DNA of 64,000 bases from an uncultured Prochlorococcus sp. (GCA_902560875.1 CACENO010000002.1:43864-107863), one strand, 5' to 3'; shown: positions 1-10,191, numbered from the stretch's first letter. The notes: generated by a model not told the origin, from the sequence alone. Program-made: numbers and translations.

Positions 1-1059
1 ATTTTGGCTGCTGCTCAGATTCCGGCTTATCAGAGTTTGATTGATGAAGCACTTAAATTCTCTAGAGACAAAATTGGACTTGGGGCAGCAGTTGAAGAAG
101 TAGTAGAAGAAGCTCTAGATGAGATTTGTGTGATTTTTGGCAAGGAAATTCTGAAATTAATTCCAGGCCGCGTCTCTACAGAAGTTGATGCAAGGTTGAG
201 CTTTGATCAAGATGCAACTATTGCAAAAGCCAGGAAAATTATCAGTCTTTATAATGAAGCTGGTATTTCAAATGATCGAGTTCTTATTAAAATTGCTTCA
301 ACATGGGAGGGGATTAAGGCAGCAGAAATCCTTGAGAAGGAAGGTATCCACTGTAACCTAACATTATTGTTTGGCTTTTCACAGGCTGCTGCTTGTGCGG
401 AAGCCGGAGTTACTTTAATCTCACCATTTGTAGGAAGGATACTTGATTGGTATAAAGCTAATGAAGGCAAACAATCTTATATAGGATGTGAAGATCCAGG
501 TGTTATTTCAGTAACTAAAATATTCAATTATTTTAAAACCCATGGCTATAAAACAGAAGTTATGGGAGCAAGCTTTCGAAATATTGATGAGATTATTGAG
601 TTAGCAGGTTGCGATCTGCTTACTATCTCTCCAAAACTATTAGATCAGCTAAGTAAAACGCAACTTCCACTAAAAAAGAAATTGGATTCTGTAAATCCTG
701 AAAATGTTGGAGATAAAATAGATATTGATAAAAAAAGATTTGATTTTTTAATGTCAGAAGATCGTATGGCAAGAGAAAAATTGGATGAGGGAATTCGTGG
801 CTTTAGCAAAGCTATTGAAACTTTGGAGGCACAACTTGCCCATCGCTTTGCTGTAATTGAAGGCGGATCAGCTTTTTCACATGTTGTTCATGAAATTTTC
901 ATGCTGAATGACCTTGATGGTGATGGGTGTATTACAAGAGAAGAATGGTTGGGAAGTGATGCTGTTTTTGATGCTCTTGATAATGACCATGATGGTCGAT
1001 TGCTTCAAAATGATTTATTTTCAGGCCTTGGTGCTGCGTTAGCACTTAGCCCAAAATAG
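1..1059 (+). CDS. tal: Transaldolase with C-terminal EF-hand pair (5' end cut by window)
   Basis: Transaldolase of the non-oxidative pentose phosphate pathway moves a dihydroxyacetone unit from sedoheptulose-7-P to glyceraldehyde-3-P through a lysine Schiff base. The reading frame is open from base 1, and the first visible residues fall inside the TIM barrel, so the real start lies upstream. The [13 protein letters not shown] segment carries the family lysine, and [11 protein letters not shown] is the usual barrel segment. After the barrel come two EF-hand calcium loops ([12 protein letters not shown] and [12 protein letters not shown]) in the last 50 or so residues. This extension is, from memory, found in marine picocyanobacterial transaldolases. 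It suggests calcium binding or oligomer control, but nothing here shows that directly. The family call is secure. Confidence 0.95.
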   Translation: MLAAAQIPAYQSLIDEALKFSRDKIGLGAAVEEVVEEALDEICVIFGKEILKLIPGRVSTEVDARLSFDQDATIAKARKIISLYNEAGISNDRVLIKIASTWEGIKAAEILEKEGIHCNLTLLFGFSQAAACAEAGVTLISPFVGRILDWYKANEGKQSYIGCEDPGVISVTKIFNYFKTHGYKTEVMGASFRNIDEIIELAGCDLLTISPKLLDQLSKTQLPLKKKLDSVNPENVGDKIDIDKKRFDFLMSEDRMAREKLDEGIRGFSKAIETLEAQLAHRFAVIEGGSAFSHVVHEIFMLNDLDGDGCITREEWLGSDAVFDALDNDHDGRLLQNDLFSGLGAALALSPK

Positions 1060-1237
1060 GTTTATACAGGAATTTAAATCGATAGAGTTCTTTTGCAATT
1101 TATATCCTTTTCCTGTAGAGAATTATGTTTTTATTTGTTAGATTAATTATTAAAATCTTTAAAGATAAAAATAATTTGAATGTTTGGAAAATTCAATTTT
1201 TATAATATAAGTATAACCAAGCATAGGAATCTGTTTT

Positions 1238-1459
1238 TTAGAAGTACTTCCATATCGCATCTTGGGGGATTTGGGGACTTTCTTTTTTATTGAAAGGCTC
1301 GTCAAATTTGACGCGCCATTCGGGCACTCTGCAAGTTACAAAATCTGTTCGCTCAATCAATATTCCATCCTCATTGGTTTTACTTGCAATGAATCCTGAA
1401 ACCCATGAGCCCCCTTTTAAGCCTCCTTTAAACCAGACCCAAGCCTTTTTCTTTTCCAT
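1238..1459 (-). CDS. Conserved small hypothetical protein, 73 aa
   Basis: This small basic, tryptophan-rich protein (MEKKKAWVWFKGGLKGGSW at the N terminus) has no signal peptide or membrane segment. The composition suggests a compact soluble beta-rich fold. It lies on the minus strand, convergent with the transaldolase and about 100 bases downstream of the flavoprotein gene start-to-stop run. I believe homologues occur in other marine picocyanobacteria, but I recognise no named domain. The ORF fills the gap well and has a clean ATG start. Confidence 0.6.
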   Translation of the reverse strand: MEKKKAWVWFKGGLKGGSWVSGFIASKTNEDGILIERTDFVTCRVPEWRVKFDEPFNKKESPQIPQDAIWKYF

Positions 1460-1560
1460 TGTCTAAAAAGTTGCTGTGTATATGATTGTGAATCAATTTT
1501 GATTTTTATTCAAGGAAGATTAAATGTGAACTGTTCAGAAAAAATTACTGGTTGTTGTAT

Positions 1561-2694
1561 TCAAGATCTTTGGAAAAGAAGCCTTTTGATAACTCTTGTA
1601 GCAATGTCACCATAACCCATTTCCCCAGAAAGTATCTGAGCAATTCTTTGGGGTGCCGTAGGCCTTTTAATCCCTAGTTGATATCCAACTTTGGGGAACC
1701 TATAGAAAACTTGAGAAATTCTTTTTCCCCAAGCCATTGACTCACCCCATTCCTTTCTCATTGTTTCTGTGTAGTCATTAAGGTCTTTGTTATTACCTCG
1801 TAACCAATTATTTATGCTTTTTGATGCTTCGTATCCGCTCATTATTGCTGGTCTGAGACCTTCAGCGAGGAATGGATCGCATAGAGAAGCTGCATCACCT
1901 ATTGCGACCATACCGCTCCCGTTTAGAGGGTAATTCCCATTCCAAACTCTTAAACGTGATGCTTGACGAATTCCATCATTTTGATTAAATCCAAGGGATG
2001 GAAGGATTTGATCGAGTATTGATTCAGTATTTACTGCATGTTGACCGATAAAACTACCAATACCAATATTTACTCCTCCTTCTATGGGGAATGCCCAAGC
2101 AAAGCCATAAGGTACAAGGCCAAATTCAAACCTTGTTGTTCCTTTTTCAAGAGTTCCACTTCGATTTAATCTCACGGAAGTTGTAAATGCATGGTGCTGA
2201 GTTTTAGGTCCTAAGCCAAACTTCTTGGGCCATGGAGAGTTGGAGCCATCAGCAATAACTACTACTTTTGCGTTTAGTTGTTGACCCTTCTCATTAGTGA
2301 CCTGCCAATAATTGCCTCTTCTCTCTATATTTTCAACTCTAAAAGGTTTTAGCAGCTCTGCTCCTTCATTAATAGCTTGACTGGTAATGAAATGATCAAG
2401 TTTTTCTCTTTTGACAATCCAAAATGGAGAGGAGCCCGGTAAATCTGCTTTTACTTGATCTGAAAGATTCCATGTGAAGTCAACTCTATTTACAACATCA
2501 TCAACTACTGGTTTTAGGTCAAATGGGAACCATTTCTGAACAGCAGCGGCCATCCCTCCTGCACAAGGCTTGACAAGGTTCATTGAACTCTTTTCAAGAA
2601 GAACTACATCATTTCCAGCTTTAGCCAGATGAAAGGCAGCAGTAGAACCTGCAACACCTGCTCCTATTATTAATACGTCTTTTGTTTTGCTCAA
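1561..2694 (-). CDS. FAD-dependent oxidoreductase, geranylgeranyl reductase-like
   Basis: This is a flavoprotein of the geranylgeranyl reductase / p-hydroxybenzoate hydroxylase fold. An N-terminal dinucleotide-binding motif ([18 protein letters not shown]) is followed by the PCAGG turn typical of the GGR group, a central substrate domain, and the second FAD motif [18 protein letters not shown]. At 377 aa the length is normal. It is a separate paralogue from ChlP, which is not in this window. The substrate is unknown; an isoprenoid or quinone reduction is likely from the family. The TTG start overlaps the frr stop codon (TTGA), so the two genes are probably translationally coupled. Confidence 0.85.
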   Translation of the reverse strand: MSKTKDVLIIGAGVAGSTAAFHLAKAGNDVVLLEKSSMNLVKPCAGGMAAAVQKWFPFDLKPVVDDVVNRVDFTWNLSDQVKADLPGSSPFWIVKREKLDHFITSQAINEGAELLKPFRVENIERRGNYWQVTNEKGQQLNAKVVVIADGSNSPWPKKFGLGPKTQHHAFTTSVRLNRSGTLEKGTTRFEFGLVPYGFAWAFPIEGGVNIGIGSFIGQHAVNTESILDQILPSLGFNQNDGIRQASRLRVWNGNYPLNGSGMVAIGDAASLCDPFLAEGLRPAIMSGYEASKSINNWLRGNNKDLNDYTETMRKEWGESMAWGKRISQVFYRFPKVGYQLGIKRPTAPQRIAQILSGEMGYGDIATRVIKRLLFQRS

Positions 2695-3239
2695 ACCTTG
2701 AGGATGTCTGCTTCTTTTTCACTAAGTAATCCATCTATTTCAGAAATAAATCTGTTAGTTAGCTTTTGCATCTTTTCTTGTTCGTCATGACTTTGATCTT
2801 CAGACATCTCTCCAGATTTTTCTAGTTTTTTGATTTTGTCTATTGCATCGCGCCTATTATTTCTAAGAGATACTTTTCCTTCTTCTGCATATTTGGAAGC
2901 TATTTTGCAAAATTCTTTGCGACGTTCTTCTGTTAAAGGTGGAACATTAATTCTAATAACTTTACCATCATTATTTGGAGTAAATCCAAGATCACTCGTT
3001 GCAATAGCCTTTTCAATAAGTGCTATTGAACTTAAATCAAAAGGTTGAATTGAAATTGTTTGAGAATCTGGTGTTGATAAGGTTGCAAGTGCCTTAAGTG
3101 GAGTATCTGTTCCGTAATATTCAACATTTATTCGGTCTAGCAACGATGGATTTGCACGACCAGTACGAATTGAGTTGAAGTTGCGCCTTGTTGCCTCCAC
3201 TGATTTGTGCATGTTGGCTTCGATTTCTTGGTTCGACAT
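2691..3239 (-). CDS. frr: Ribosome recycling factor
   Basis: RRF works with EF-G to split the ribosome after termination. The sequence shows the canonical core: [20 protein letters not shown] at the N terminus, the VEYYGT and TISIQPFD strands, and the [12 protein letters not shown] region. The ORF track begins at an upstream ATG (188 aa). I chose the internal ATG giving [10 protein letters not shown] (182 aa), because that matches the usual RRF length and N terminus. It sits directly downstream of pyrH on the same strand, a common bacterial order, and its stop overlaps the start of the flavoprotein gene. Confidence 0.96.
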   Translation of the reverse strand: MSNQEIEANMHKSVEATRRNFNSIRTGRANPSLLDRINVEYYGTDTPLKALATLSTPDSQTISIQPFDLSSIALIEKAIATSDLGFTPNNDGKVIRINVPPLTEERRKEFCKIASKYAEEGKVSLRNNRRDAIDKIKKLEKSGEMSEDQSHDEQEKMQKLTNRFISEIDGLLSEKEADILKV

Positions 3240-3293
3240 GGGCTTTACAGAAGGCAAAGGCGATGGTTTGAAGGAAAAAGCTAAATGTTGTGT

Positions 3294-4007
3294 TTAGCTT
3301 GCATTACCGATACGGGAACCAACAGATTCTCCTGCCACGGCTTTAATAATGTTGCCTGGTTCAAAAAGGTTAAACACGACTATTGGAATGTTGTTGTCTT
3401 TACAAAGAGCAATTGCCGTGCTGTCCATTACTGCAATCTCACGGCTAAGAACTTCTTGATAATTGAGAGTCTTGTAGCGAACTGCATCAGGGAAAAGCTC
3501 AGGATCTTTGTCATAAACTCCATCGACTTTTGTTGCTTTAAAAACAACATCAGCATTAATTTCTGCTGCTCGCAAGGCTGCGGTTGTGTCCGTGGTAAAA
3601 AATGGGGTGCCACATCCTCCCCCAAAGACCACTACTCTTCCTTTCTCAAGATGACGAATTGCCCTTCTGCGTATATAGGGTTCAGCGACCTCTTGCATTT
3701 CTATGGCTGTCTGCACTCTTGTTTCAACACCAGCCCTTTCTAAGCCATCTTGCAAAGTGATTGCATTCATTATCGTTGCAAGCATTCCAACATAATCGGC
3801 AGTAGCTCTATCCATTCCAGCTGCCGAACCTTTTAGTCCTCGGAAGATATTTCCACCACCAACAACAATTGCCAATTGGGTTCCATTTGCAATGACCTTT
3901 GACACATCAGCGGCAATAGATTGAACTATTGCTGGATCAATGCCATATGGCTTTTCTCCCATCAGAGCTTCGCCGCTGAGTTTGAGGAGGGCTCGCGCGT
4001 AAGACAT
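3294..4007 (-). CDS. pyrH: Uridylate (UMP) kinase
   Basis: UMP kinase phosphorylates UMP to UDP for pyrimidine nucleotide synthesis. It is the bacterial hexameric type of the amino acid kinase fold. Visible motifs are the N-terminal [11 protein letters not shown], the glycine-rich [10 protein letters not shown], the [17 protein letters not shown] helix and the [13 protein letters not shown] segment. At 237 aa it is full length. It is followed by frr about 54 bases downstream on the same strand, the classic pyrH-frr order. The start at [12 protein letters not shown] matches the family. Confidence 0.97.
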   Translation of the reverse strand: MSYARALLKLSGEALMGEKPYGIDPAIVQSIAADVSKVIANGTQLAIVVGGGNIFRGLKGSAAGMDRATADYVGMLATIMNAITLQDGLERAGVETRVQTAIEMQEVAEPYIRRRAIRHLEKGRVVVFGGGCGTPFFTTDTTAALRAAEINADVVFKATKVDGVYDKDPELFPDAVRYKTLNYQEVLSREIAVMDSTAIALCKDNNIPIVVFNLFEPGNIIKAVAGESVGSRIGNAS

Positions 4008-4329
4008 TAAGATTCAATATCTTTTAGACAGTAGCAAGTCTTTTGCCGACAGCTATAAATCCGCCAACTTTTTCATCGTAATTTCCTAGAAGAGTTGCTT
4101 TTATAAACAAATTCTTTCTTTAGGAATGTAAGAGGATATTGAAGTTCAAAGCAAATTTGTGGCTTACCTTTCTTTTCTAAGTTTTAGCAACAATGAGTAA
4201 AGATTAAATATGCTGAGGGAAACAAACACTTATAGGCCGTTTTGAATATATGGATTATCAGCATTTATTTTTGCTGCTCAATTAATTCATACAGGTCTAG
4301 AAAAATTTCAGATAGGATTTGAAAAATGT
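4008..4329. other. Intergenic, pyrH to cobO, 322 bp
   Basis: This AT-rich spacer lies between two minus-strand genes. It must hold the pyrH promoter and the cobO 3' end. I see no ORF, strong hairpin or repeat in it. Confidence 0.5.
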
Positions 4330-5022
4330 TTAGAACTCTATTCCAGCTTGGGCTTTAATCCCTTTTTCTCTAAAAGGATGGCGGATCAAGGTCATTTCAG
4401 TAACAAGATCAGCCTGCTTTATAAGTTCTTCCTTAGCACCTCTACCTGTAAGAACAACATGTGTCAAAGGTGGTCGCTCTGAAAGACCATTTAATACATC
4501 TTCTACAGAAAGATAACCAAGCTTTATTGCGATGTTGATTTCGTCAAGAATTACTAGCTTGTAATTTTTATCTCTTAAGTAGTTTTGTGATTGTTTCCAA
4601 GCATTGGAAACTAGTTCTTGATCTCTAGATCTGTCTTGTGTTTCCCAAGTAAAACCTTCTCCAAGAGCATGCCAACTTAAGTTTTGGCCAAAAATTTTAA
4701 GTGCCTTTGCCTCTCCTGGCTCCCATCCACCTTTAATGAATTGAATTATCGCTACACGTTCCCCATGTCCAAGAGTTCTTAATGCCATTCCAAGTGCAGC
4801 AGTAGTTTTTCCTTTCCCATTGCCAGAGAAAATCACAAGAAGGCCTTTTTCTTTGTCCCTTTGTTCGACTCTTTTTCGTTGAACTTCTTTCCTTCGCTTC
4901 ATTCGTTGCTGATAGCTTTTGTCAGTCGGTTCGTTGCTCAATGCCCCCCCCATGCCAAGCTCAGCTGCATTTTGGTCCAGTTCATTAATAGTCTTCGAGT
5001 CAGGATTGAAGTCATTTTCCAT
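4330..5022 (-). CDS. cobO: Cob(I)yrinic acid a,c-diamide adenosyltransferase
   Basis: CobO/BtuR adds the 5'-deoxyadenosyl group to the cobalt of corrinoids, a late step in cobalamin synthesis. The P-loop FSGNGKGKTTAALG is near residue 65, followed by GHGERVAIIQFIKGGW and LVILDEINIAIKLGYL (Walker B region), and it ends with HPFREKGIKAQAGIEF as in CobO proteins. The first 60 residues form a charged, lysine-rich extension (MKRRKEVQRKRVEQRDKEKG) before the ATPase core. Marine picocyanobacteria make pseudocobalamin, so the gene is expected. It stands alone between an integrase-like gene and pyrH. Confidence 0.95.
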   Translation of the reverse strand: MENDFNPDSKTINELDQNAAELGMGGALSNEPTDKSYQQRMKRRKEVQRKRVEQRDKEKGLLVIFSGNGKGKTTAALGMALRTLGHGERVAIIQFIKGGWEPGEAKALKIFGQNLSWHALGEGFTWETQDRSRDQELVSNAWKQSQNYLRDKNYKLVILDEINIAIKLGYLSVEDVLNGLSERPPLTHVVLTGRGAKEELIKQADLVTEMTLIRHPFREKGIKAQAGIEF

Positions 5023-5149
5023 GCGGTTTTTTTGGTATATTCTTGGTGTTTAAGCTCTACTCTATAATTAATTCTTTTATATTTAACAAATTTATTAAAT
5101 ATCAATGAAAAGTATTTCGTAAATGATTACAGCTGAAATTTGGAGATTG

Positions 5150-6310
5150 TTAGGCAATTTTTCTTGCCAGTGCATCATCTACTGCTTTTTGTTGATCTCT
5201 ACGAGTGATCCAATGGTGATATGTTTTGTTGTGAATTGAAACTGAATGCCCCATCATTCTTGCCGCTACAGAGTCAGGCAGACCTATATGAATAGTCCTT
5301 ATAGCCCAAGCATGTCTAAGGTCATATGGAGTTAATTGCAAATTATATCTATGAAATTGTTCTGTAACACGTCTTCCTACTTTTTGAAGAGTAGTCGAAT
5401 TCAGGTCGGTTTTAATCGAAGGAAGTGCTTTTGGATTTTTTGCAAGTTGCTCTAGATTGAATAGAGTAAACCATGAAGGATGAAATGGCCAAACTTGATG
5501 TTCCCCTGTTTTTGTATTTGGTAAAACTCTTATAACCTTATCTCCATCATTAGTGAGGCCAGAAAAATCGCAAAAGAATACCTCGTGGTTCCTGAGTCCA
5601 TATGTAGCCATTAAGCCATAAGCTAATCTCCATTTTGGATTTGGTATTTGCAACCAAGTTTCTTTAATTTGATTGTCACTAGGTAATTTGCGAAAGTGAG
5701 CTTTATGGAGACCATATCCATTGCCATTAGCTCTCCAATTATCGGGAAGTTGTAGTTCTAGATAATTTGCAAAGGCAGAAAGTGCTGTTGCACATTGTTG
5801 TCGACTGCGACTATTCTCAGAATAACTTGTAAGAGTTTTATTGAATAGATTAACATTTAATTTGCAAGTTTCTTTCATACCAATCCTCATGAGACGGTTT
5901 AAATAGGGAAGGTAAGCAGAATTCCATGTTGTTATTGTTCCTGATTTAGACCTTTTTCGAAGTGGGTCTGAGAAAAAAGCTGATTTGAAATTCTCTAATT
6001 TCTCATGGTCAGGGGACTCAGTTTTTTGAAGACTTTTTGAATGCTGATTGTTGCCCCAGTGGTTCCAATTGAATTGATTTTGATTTAGTTGAAAGAGCAC
6101 CATCTCGAGTATCTTTTGTGCTTGCATGAGGCCTTCATGGTCTGCTTTTAAACGCAGACTGATTCGCTGAACCTTTGTTTCCATTGCATTTGAGCGAGAA
6201 GGCAGTGGGCCTCGAAGATTGAGTAGGTCACCTCTTTTCTCAATTCTCAAACGAACAGCGCTCTTGGCAAGATCTTCATTGATTTTGGAAAGCTCAATAT
6301 TTGGGTCCAT
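5150..6310 (-). CDS. Tyrosine recombinase / phage-integrase family protein
   Basis: The C-terminal half is a tyrosine recombinase catalytic domain. The first arginine is in YGLRNHEVFF and the lysine in NTKTGEHQVW. PYDLRHAWAIR supplies the second arginine, with tyrosine in place of the usual first histidine of HxxR. The GHS motif is followed by the nucleophile tyrosine in HNKTYHHW. The N-terminal half has a core-binding SAM-like region. It is 386 aa long and not obviously damaged. No tRNA, excisionase or phage genes are adjacent. From memory, a homologue occupies the same cobO-hemH position in other Prochlorococcus, so it may be a resident core gene rather than a recent insertion. Confidence 0.85.
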   Translation of the reverse strand: MDPNIELSKINEDLAKSAVRLRIEKRGDLLNLRGPLPSRSNAMETKVQRISLRLKADHEGLMQAQKILEMVLFQLNQNQFNWNHWGNNQHSKSLQKTESPDHEKLENFKSAFFSDPLRKRSKSGTITTWNSAYLPYLNRLMRIGMKETCKLNVNLFNKTLTSYSENSRSRQQCATALSAFANYLELQLPDNWRANGNGYGLHKAHFRKLPSDNQIKETWLQIPNPKWRLAYGLMATYGLRNHEVFFCDFSGLTNDGDKVIRVLPNTKTGEHQVWPFHPSWFTLFNLEQLAKNPKALPSIKTDLNSTTLQKVGRRVTEQFHRYNLQLTPYDLRHAWAIRTIHIGLPDSVAARMMGHSVSIHNKTYHHWITRRDQQKAVDDALARKIA

Positions 6311-6385
6311 TTATATAAGTTTTTTAGCTAGCTTTACGTTTGTGAGGGCTTTCCTCAACCCCCCCCCCTCGAAATTTCTTCTTCA

Positions 6386-7561
6386 ATGGCTCGGATAGGC
6401 ATCCTCTTGATGAATCTTGGAGGACCTGAGCGGATACAGGATGTCGGACCTTTTTTATATAACTTGTTTTCTGATCCAGAGATCATCAGGTTGCCGCTTT
6501 CTTCTCTGCAAAAACCTCTTGCTTGGTGGATAAGTACCCTTCGCAGCAGAAAGTCAGAGAGAGCATATAGAGCAATTGGAGGAGGTTCTCCATTGCGACG
6601 GATAACTGAGCAGCAGGCCAGAGAGTTACAAAGTGCACTTCGTTCAAGGGGTATTGATGCAACGAGTTATGTGGCAATGCGTTACTGGCATCCTTTCACT
6701 GAGTCAGCTGTTGCTGATATCAAGGCAGATGGAATAAGCCAGGTTGTTGTTCTTCCTCTATACCCTCATTTTTCTATTAGTACAAGTGGATCTAGTTTTA
6801 GAGAATTAAGTCGCTTACATGAAAAAGATAATGAATTTCAGCAAATTCCAATTCGGTGCATTCGAAGTTGGTATGACCATCCGGGTTATGTGCATGCGAT
6901 GGCTGAGTTAATTGCTGAACAGATTGCTTTGTGTGAATTGCCTGATGAGGCGCATGTCTTCTTTAGCGCGCATGGTGTCCCGAAAATTTATGTAGAAGAG
7001 GCAGGTGATCCCTATCAGAAAGAAATAGAAACTTGCTCAAGATTGATTATGGATGAACTTGAAAGAGCTTTAGGAAATCGCAACCCTTCAAGTCTTTCTT
7101 ATCAGAGTCGTGTTGGTCCTGAGGAATGGCTGCAACCATATACAGAAGAGGTCTTGGCCAAGCTTGGCAAGGAGGGAACAAGAGAATTAGTAGTAGTACC
7201 TATTAGCTTTGTCAGTGAACATATCGAAACTCTTCAGGAAATAGATATTGAATATAGATTATTAGCCAAGGAGTGTGGAATTGTTAATTTTAGAAGAGTT
7301 CGAGCATTAGATACTTATCCATTATTTATACAAGGACTTGCAGATTTAGTTGCAGCTACTTTAAAAGCTCCAGAAATTAGTTTGCAAGATGTAGCAAAAC
7401 TCCCTTCTGGAGTTAAGTTATATCCACAAGAGAAATGGCAATGGGGCTGGAATAATAGTTCAGAGGTTTGGAATGGACGTGTAGCAATGATTCTTTTTCT
7501 AGAATTTCTATTGGAGATAATTGGTGGGAATGGACCTTTACATATGATAGGTCTTTTGTAA
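6386..7561 (+). CDS. hemH: Ferrochelatase with C-terminal chlorophyll-binding-like tail
   Basis: Ferrochelatase inserts Fe2+ into protoporphyrin IX to make heme. The family start [16 protein letters not shown] is present, along with the porphyrin-site segments [17 protein letters not shown] and [17 protein letters not shown]. Beyond the catalytic domain (about 320 residues), the protein ends with a linker and one hydrophobic helix carrying the CAB/HLIP-type signature ([15 protein letters not shown]). This is the tail known from cyanobacterial and plant type II enzymes, where it has been linked to chlorophyll sensing at the membrane. At 391 aa it has the expected length. A run of ten C residues lies just upstream of the start. 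Confidence 0.97.
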   Translation: MARIGILLMNLGGPERIQDVGPFLYNLFSDPEIIRLPLSSLQKPLAWWISTLRSRKSERAYRAIGGGSPLRRITEQQARELQSALRSRGIDATSYVAMRYWHPFTESAVADIKADGISQVVVLPLYPHFSISTSGSSFRELSRLHEKDNEFQQIPIRCIRSWYDHPGYVHAMAELIAEQIALCELPDEAHVFFSAHGVPKIYVEEAGDPYQKEIETCSRLIMDELERALGNRNPSSLSYQSRVGPEEWLQPYTEEVLAKLGKEGTRELVVVPISFVSEHIETLQEIDIEYRLLAKECGIVNFRRVRALDTYPLFIQGLADLVAATLKAPEISLQDVAKLPSGVKLYPQEKWQWGWNNSSEVWNGRVAMILFLEFLLEIIGGNGPLHMIGLL

Positions 7562-7932
7562 TCACCTTCGTAAAGTTTTTGTTGTCTTGTGAATCTGATT
7601 CCATAAGGTGGATAGTGACTTTCTCAATAATATTTTGAACTTATAAGTAAACCTAGGCAGCTAAAGTACAAATTTATTAGGACATTATTTATGAAATTAT
7701 AGATATATACAAGGAATTAATTATTTTCAATTGATTTGTACTTGCTTTTGGTTTTGAGAAGTTTTTTGTTTCTCCTTTCGCTGATCTTGCTTATATTGAA
7801 GAAATCCTAAAATTATTTTTCTTTTGAGATCCTGAAAAAAAAATTAAATTCTACATGTCATTTTTGGCAGTGATTGAGCACAATGAGCATAAAAGTCTTA
7901 ACCTTAAGAATCACACATCATTTACTTCTTCA
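7562..7932. other. Intergenic, hemH to ilvB
   Basis: This AT-rich spacer leads into ilvB. I looked for a short leader peptide rich in Leu/Val/Ile with an attenuator hairpin and saw none. The ORF track extends ilvB to 7855 inside this spacer, but I regard that extension as doubtful. Confidence 0.4.
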
Positions 7933-9693
7933 GTGACCCTGACTTCTTCACCTAAATCCCTAGGTGATATAAAAAAGCAGGAGCATCGACGCATGAATGG
8001 GGCTGATGCCTTATTAGATGCTCTTCGCAGACATGGGGTTGATACTGTTTTTGGTTATCCAGGGGGTGCAATTCTTCCTATTTACGATGCTGTTCATAAA
8101 GCAGAAGAAGCAGGGTGGTTTAAACACATTCTTGTCCGCCATGAGCAAGGTGGGGCTCATGCTGCAGATGGTTTTGCACGGTCTACTGGAAAAGTAGGGG
8201 TTTGTTTTGGTACTTCAGGACCCGGTGCTACCAATCTCGTTACAGGGATTGCAACTGCACAAATGGATTCTGTTCCATTGGTTGTAATTACAGGTCAAGT
8301 CCCTCGGCCTGCCATAGGAACTGACGCTTTTCAGGAAACTGATATTTTTGGCATAACATTGCCTATTGTCAAACATTCATGGGTTGTAAGGGATCCTTCG
8401 GACATAGCCTCTGTTGTATCGCAAGCGTTTTTGATTGCCGCTTCAGGTCGTCCAGGCCCTGTACTTATAGATATTCCAAAGGATGTTGGTCAGGAAATCT
8501 TTGATTATTTCCCTGTAGAGCCAGGTTCTGTTTCTCCTCCTGGGTTTCAGCTGCCTTTAGATCCAGACCCTTTGGCAATATCTTCAGCCTTAGAGCTGAT
8601 CGAACAAGCTCAACGTCCACTCCTTTATGTAGGGGGAGGAGTGATTTCCGCTTCTGCTCATGAAAGCCTAGCTTCGATTGCAAAACGTTATCAGTTACCA
8701 GTCACTACCACATTGATGGGAAAGGGCGCTTTTGATGAGCGCGATTATCTTTCTCTTGGAATGTTGGGGATGCATGGAACTGCATACGCGAACTTTGCAG
8801 TAACTGAATGTGATTTGCTTATAGCTATTGGGGCACGTTTTGATGATCGAGTCACTGGCAAATTAGATACATTTGCTCCACTAGCGAAAGTAATACATTT
8901 TGAAATTGATCCAGCTGAAGTTAGTAAAAATCGAATTGCAGATGTAGCTGTTTTGGGTGATGTAAAACAAAGTCTTATAAAGTTGGATGAGTTAAGCAAG
9001 CAGAAGAAGTTTGAACCAAAAACGTCTTCATGGTTGGCGCTTATTGATTCTTGGAAAGAAAAATATCCATTGATAGTTCCTCCCATGGAAGGCGAGATTT
9101 ATCCACAAGAAGTTCTATTAGCAATTAGAGATTTGTCACGTGATTCTTATATCACTACTGATGTTGGACAGCATCAAATGTGGGCTGCTCAGTATCTGCT
9201 GAATGGCCCAAGACAGTGGATTAGCAGCGGAGGTTTGGGCACAATGGGATTTGGTATGCCTGCTGCTTTAGGTGTGCAAGTTGCACTACCTGAGAAACAA
9301 GTTATTTGCGTTGCAGGAGATGCAAGTATCCTTATGAACATTCAAGAGCTAGGAACTATTGCGCAACATAAATTACCAGTAAAAGTGGTGATTGTTAATA
9401 ATCATTGGCAAGGGATGGTAAGACAATGGCAAGAAAGTTTTTATGAGGAAAGATATTCAGCTTCTGATATGTTGCCTGGGAGCCCTGATTTTGTGGCTTT
9501 AGCAAAGGCCTTTGGCGTTGGAGGAATGATAATTCATGAGCGTAAAGATTTAAATTCAAAACTTAAAGAAGCTTTTAATGATCCTGGTCCAATGCTTATA
9601 GATATTCGTGTTCGCAGAGGAGAAAATTGTTATCCGATGGTCCCTCCAGGTAAAAGTAATGCCCAAATGGTTGGCCTTCCCTCTCGACCATAG
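7933..9693 (+). CDS. ilvB: Acetolactate synthase, large (catalytic) subunit
   Basis: This ThDP-dependent enzyme makes 2-acetolactate or 2-aceto-2-hydroxybutyrate, the first common step to valine, leucine and isoleucine. The N-terminal ThDP domain shows GYPGGAILPIYDA and the catalytic glutamate in HEQGGAHAADGFA. A FAD-binding middle domain follows, and the C-terminal domain has the ThDP motif GDASILMNIQELGT through VIVNNHWQGMVRQWQ. The ORF track begins at 7855 (612 aa). I prefer the in-frame GTG at 7933 (586 aa), because family members begin near the TLTSSP segment and the upstream 26 residues look unconserved. Neither start has a clear Shine-Dalgarno. The small subunit (ilvN/ilvH) is not adjacent. 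Confidence 0.95.
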   Translation: MTLTSSPKSLGDIKKQEHRRMNGADALLDALRRHGVDTVFGYPGGAILPIYDAVHKAEEAGWFKHILVRHEQGGAHAADGFARSTGKVGVCFGTSGPGATNLVTGIATAQMDSVPLVVITGQVPRPAIGTDAFQETDIFGITLPIVKHSWVVRDPSDIASVVSQAFLIAASGRPGPVLIDIPKDVGQEIFDYFPVEPGSVSPPGFQLPLDPDPLAISSALELIEQAQRPLLYVGGGVISASAHESLASIAKRYQLPVTTTLMGKGAFDERDYLSLGMLGMHGTAYANFAVTECDLLIAIGARFDDRVTGKLDTFAPLAKVIHFEIDPAEVSKNRIADVAVLGDVKQSLIKLDELSKQKKFEPKTSSWLALIDSWKEKYPLIVPPMEGEIYPQEVLLAIRDLSRDSYITTDVGQHQMWAAQYLLNGPRQWISSGGLGTMGFGMPAALGVQVALPEKQVICVAGDASILMNIQELGTIAQHKLPVKVVIVNNHWQGMVRQWQESFYEERYSASDMLPGSPDFVALAKAFGVGGMIIHERKDLNSKLKEAFNDPGPMLIDIRVRRGENCYPMVPPGKSNAQMVGLPSRP

Positions 9694-9785
9694 CTTGTAG
9701 TGGACATTATTCGCAAATGTAAATCAGGTGCTCTTATTACAGATTTTGAGTATAAGTTTTAACCATAATATGGATCTTCTTATTA

Positions 9786-10133
9786 ATGAAAAAATTTGTT
9801 GAGGTCATTTTAATTTTATTTATTTTTCTGTTGTGTTCTCCATTGAATTTATTTGCCGCAGAAATATTACAAGTGCGTACTTCATCTCTCTTTCAAATAG
9901 GAGATCGGAATAGGAGCTATACTGTAAAACTTTCCTGCGTAGATATTGATGCCTCCTCTGAAGAAATGGCAGTAAAGTGGCTTAGATTAAAGCTCCCCAG
10001 GAGAAGTAAAATAAACTTAAGGCCAGAAAGGGTTGATGATGGCATTTTATTCTCTAAAATATATCTAATTGATAGCAATGAAGATATTGCTCTTCAACTC
10101 TCTTTAGAAGGCTTGGCTAATTATACTTGTTGA
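9786..10133 (+). CDS. Small secreted protein with degenerate SNase-like fold
   Basis: This 115-aa protein has a clear signal peptide: lysines, then VILILFIFLLCSPLNLF, with likely cleavage after FAA. The mature part (YTVKLSCVDIDASSEEMAVKWLRLKLP, then FSKIYLIDSNEDIALQLSLEGLANY) follows the strand-helix order of staphylococcal nuclease-like proteins: V-L-x-x-ID, A...L...L, then L-x-x-EGLA. The arginine and acidic residues expected at a nuclease active site are not evident, so it is probably a catalytically dead SNase-like domain, periplasmic or secreted. This fold assignment is by eye. Neighbours (ilvB, yfiH) give no functional hint. Confidence 0.65.
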   Translation: MKKFVEVILILFIFLLCSPLNLFAAEILQVRTSSLFQIGDRNRSYTVKLSCVDIDASSEEMAVKWLRLKLPRRSKINLRPERVDDGILFSKIYLIDSNEDIALQLSLEGLANYTC

Positions 10134-10191
10134 GTATTTAAATTAAATTATTTTAGCTATAAGTATTGATATCTTTCGTTTTAATGAATCT

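Noticed and set aside
3285-3743. 152-aa plus-strand ORF across pyrH
   Set aside because: Antisense shadow of the clearly conserved pyrH gene.
7562-7932. Possible leader-peptide attenuator of ilvB
   Set aside because: No short ORF rich in branched-chain codons and no terminator/antiterminator pair seen.
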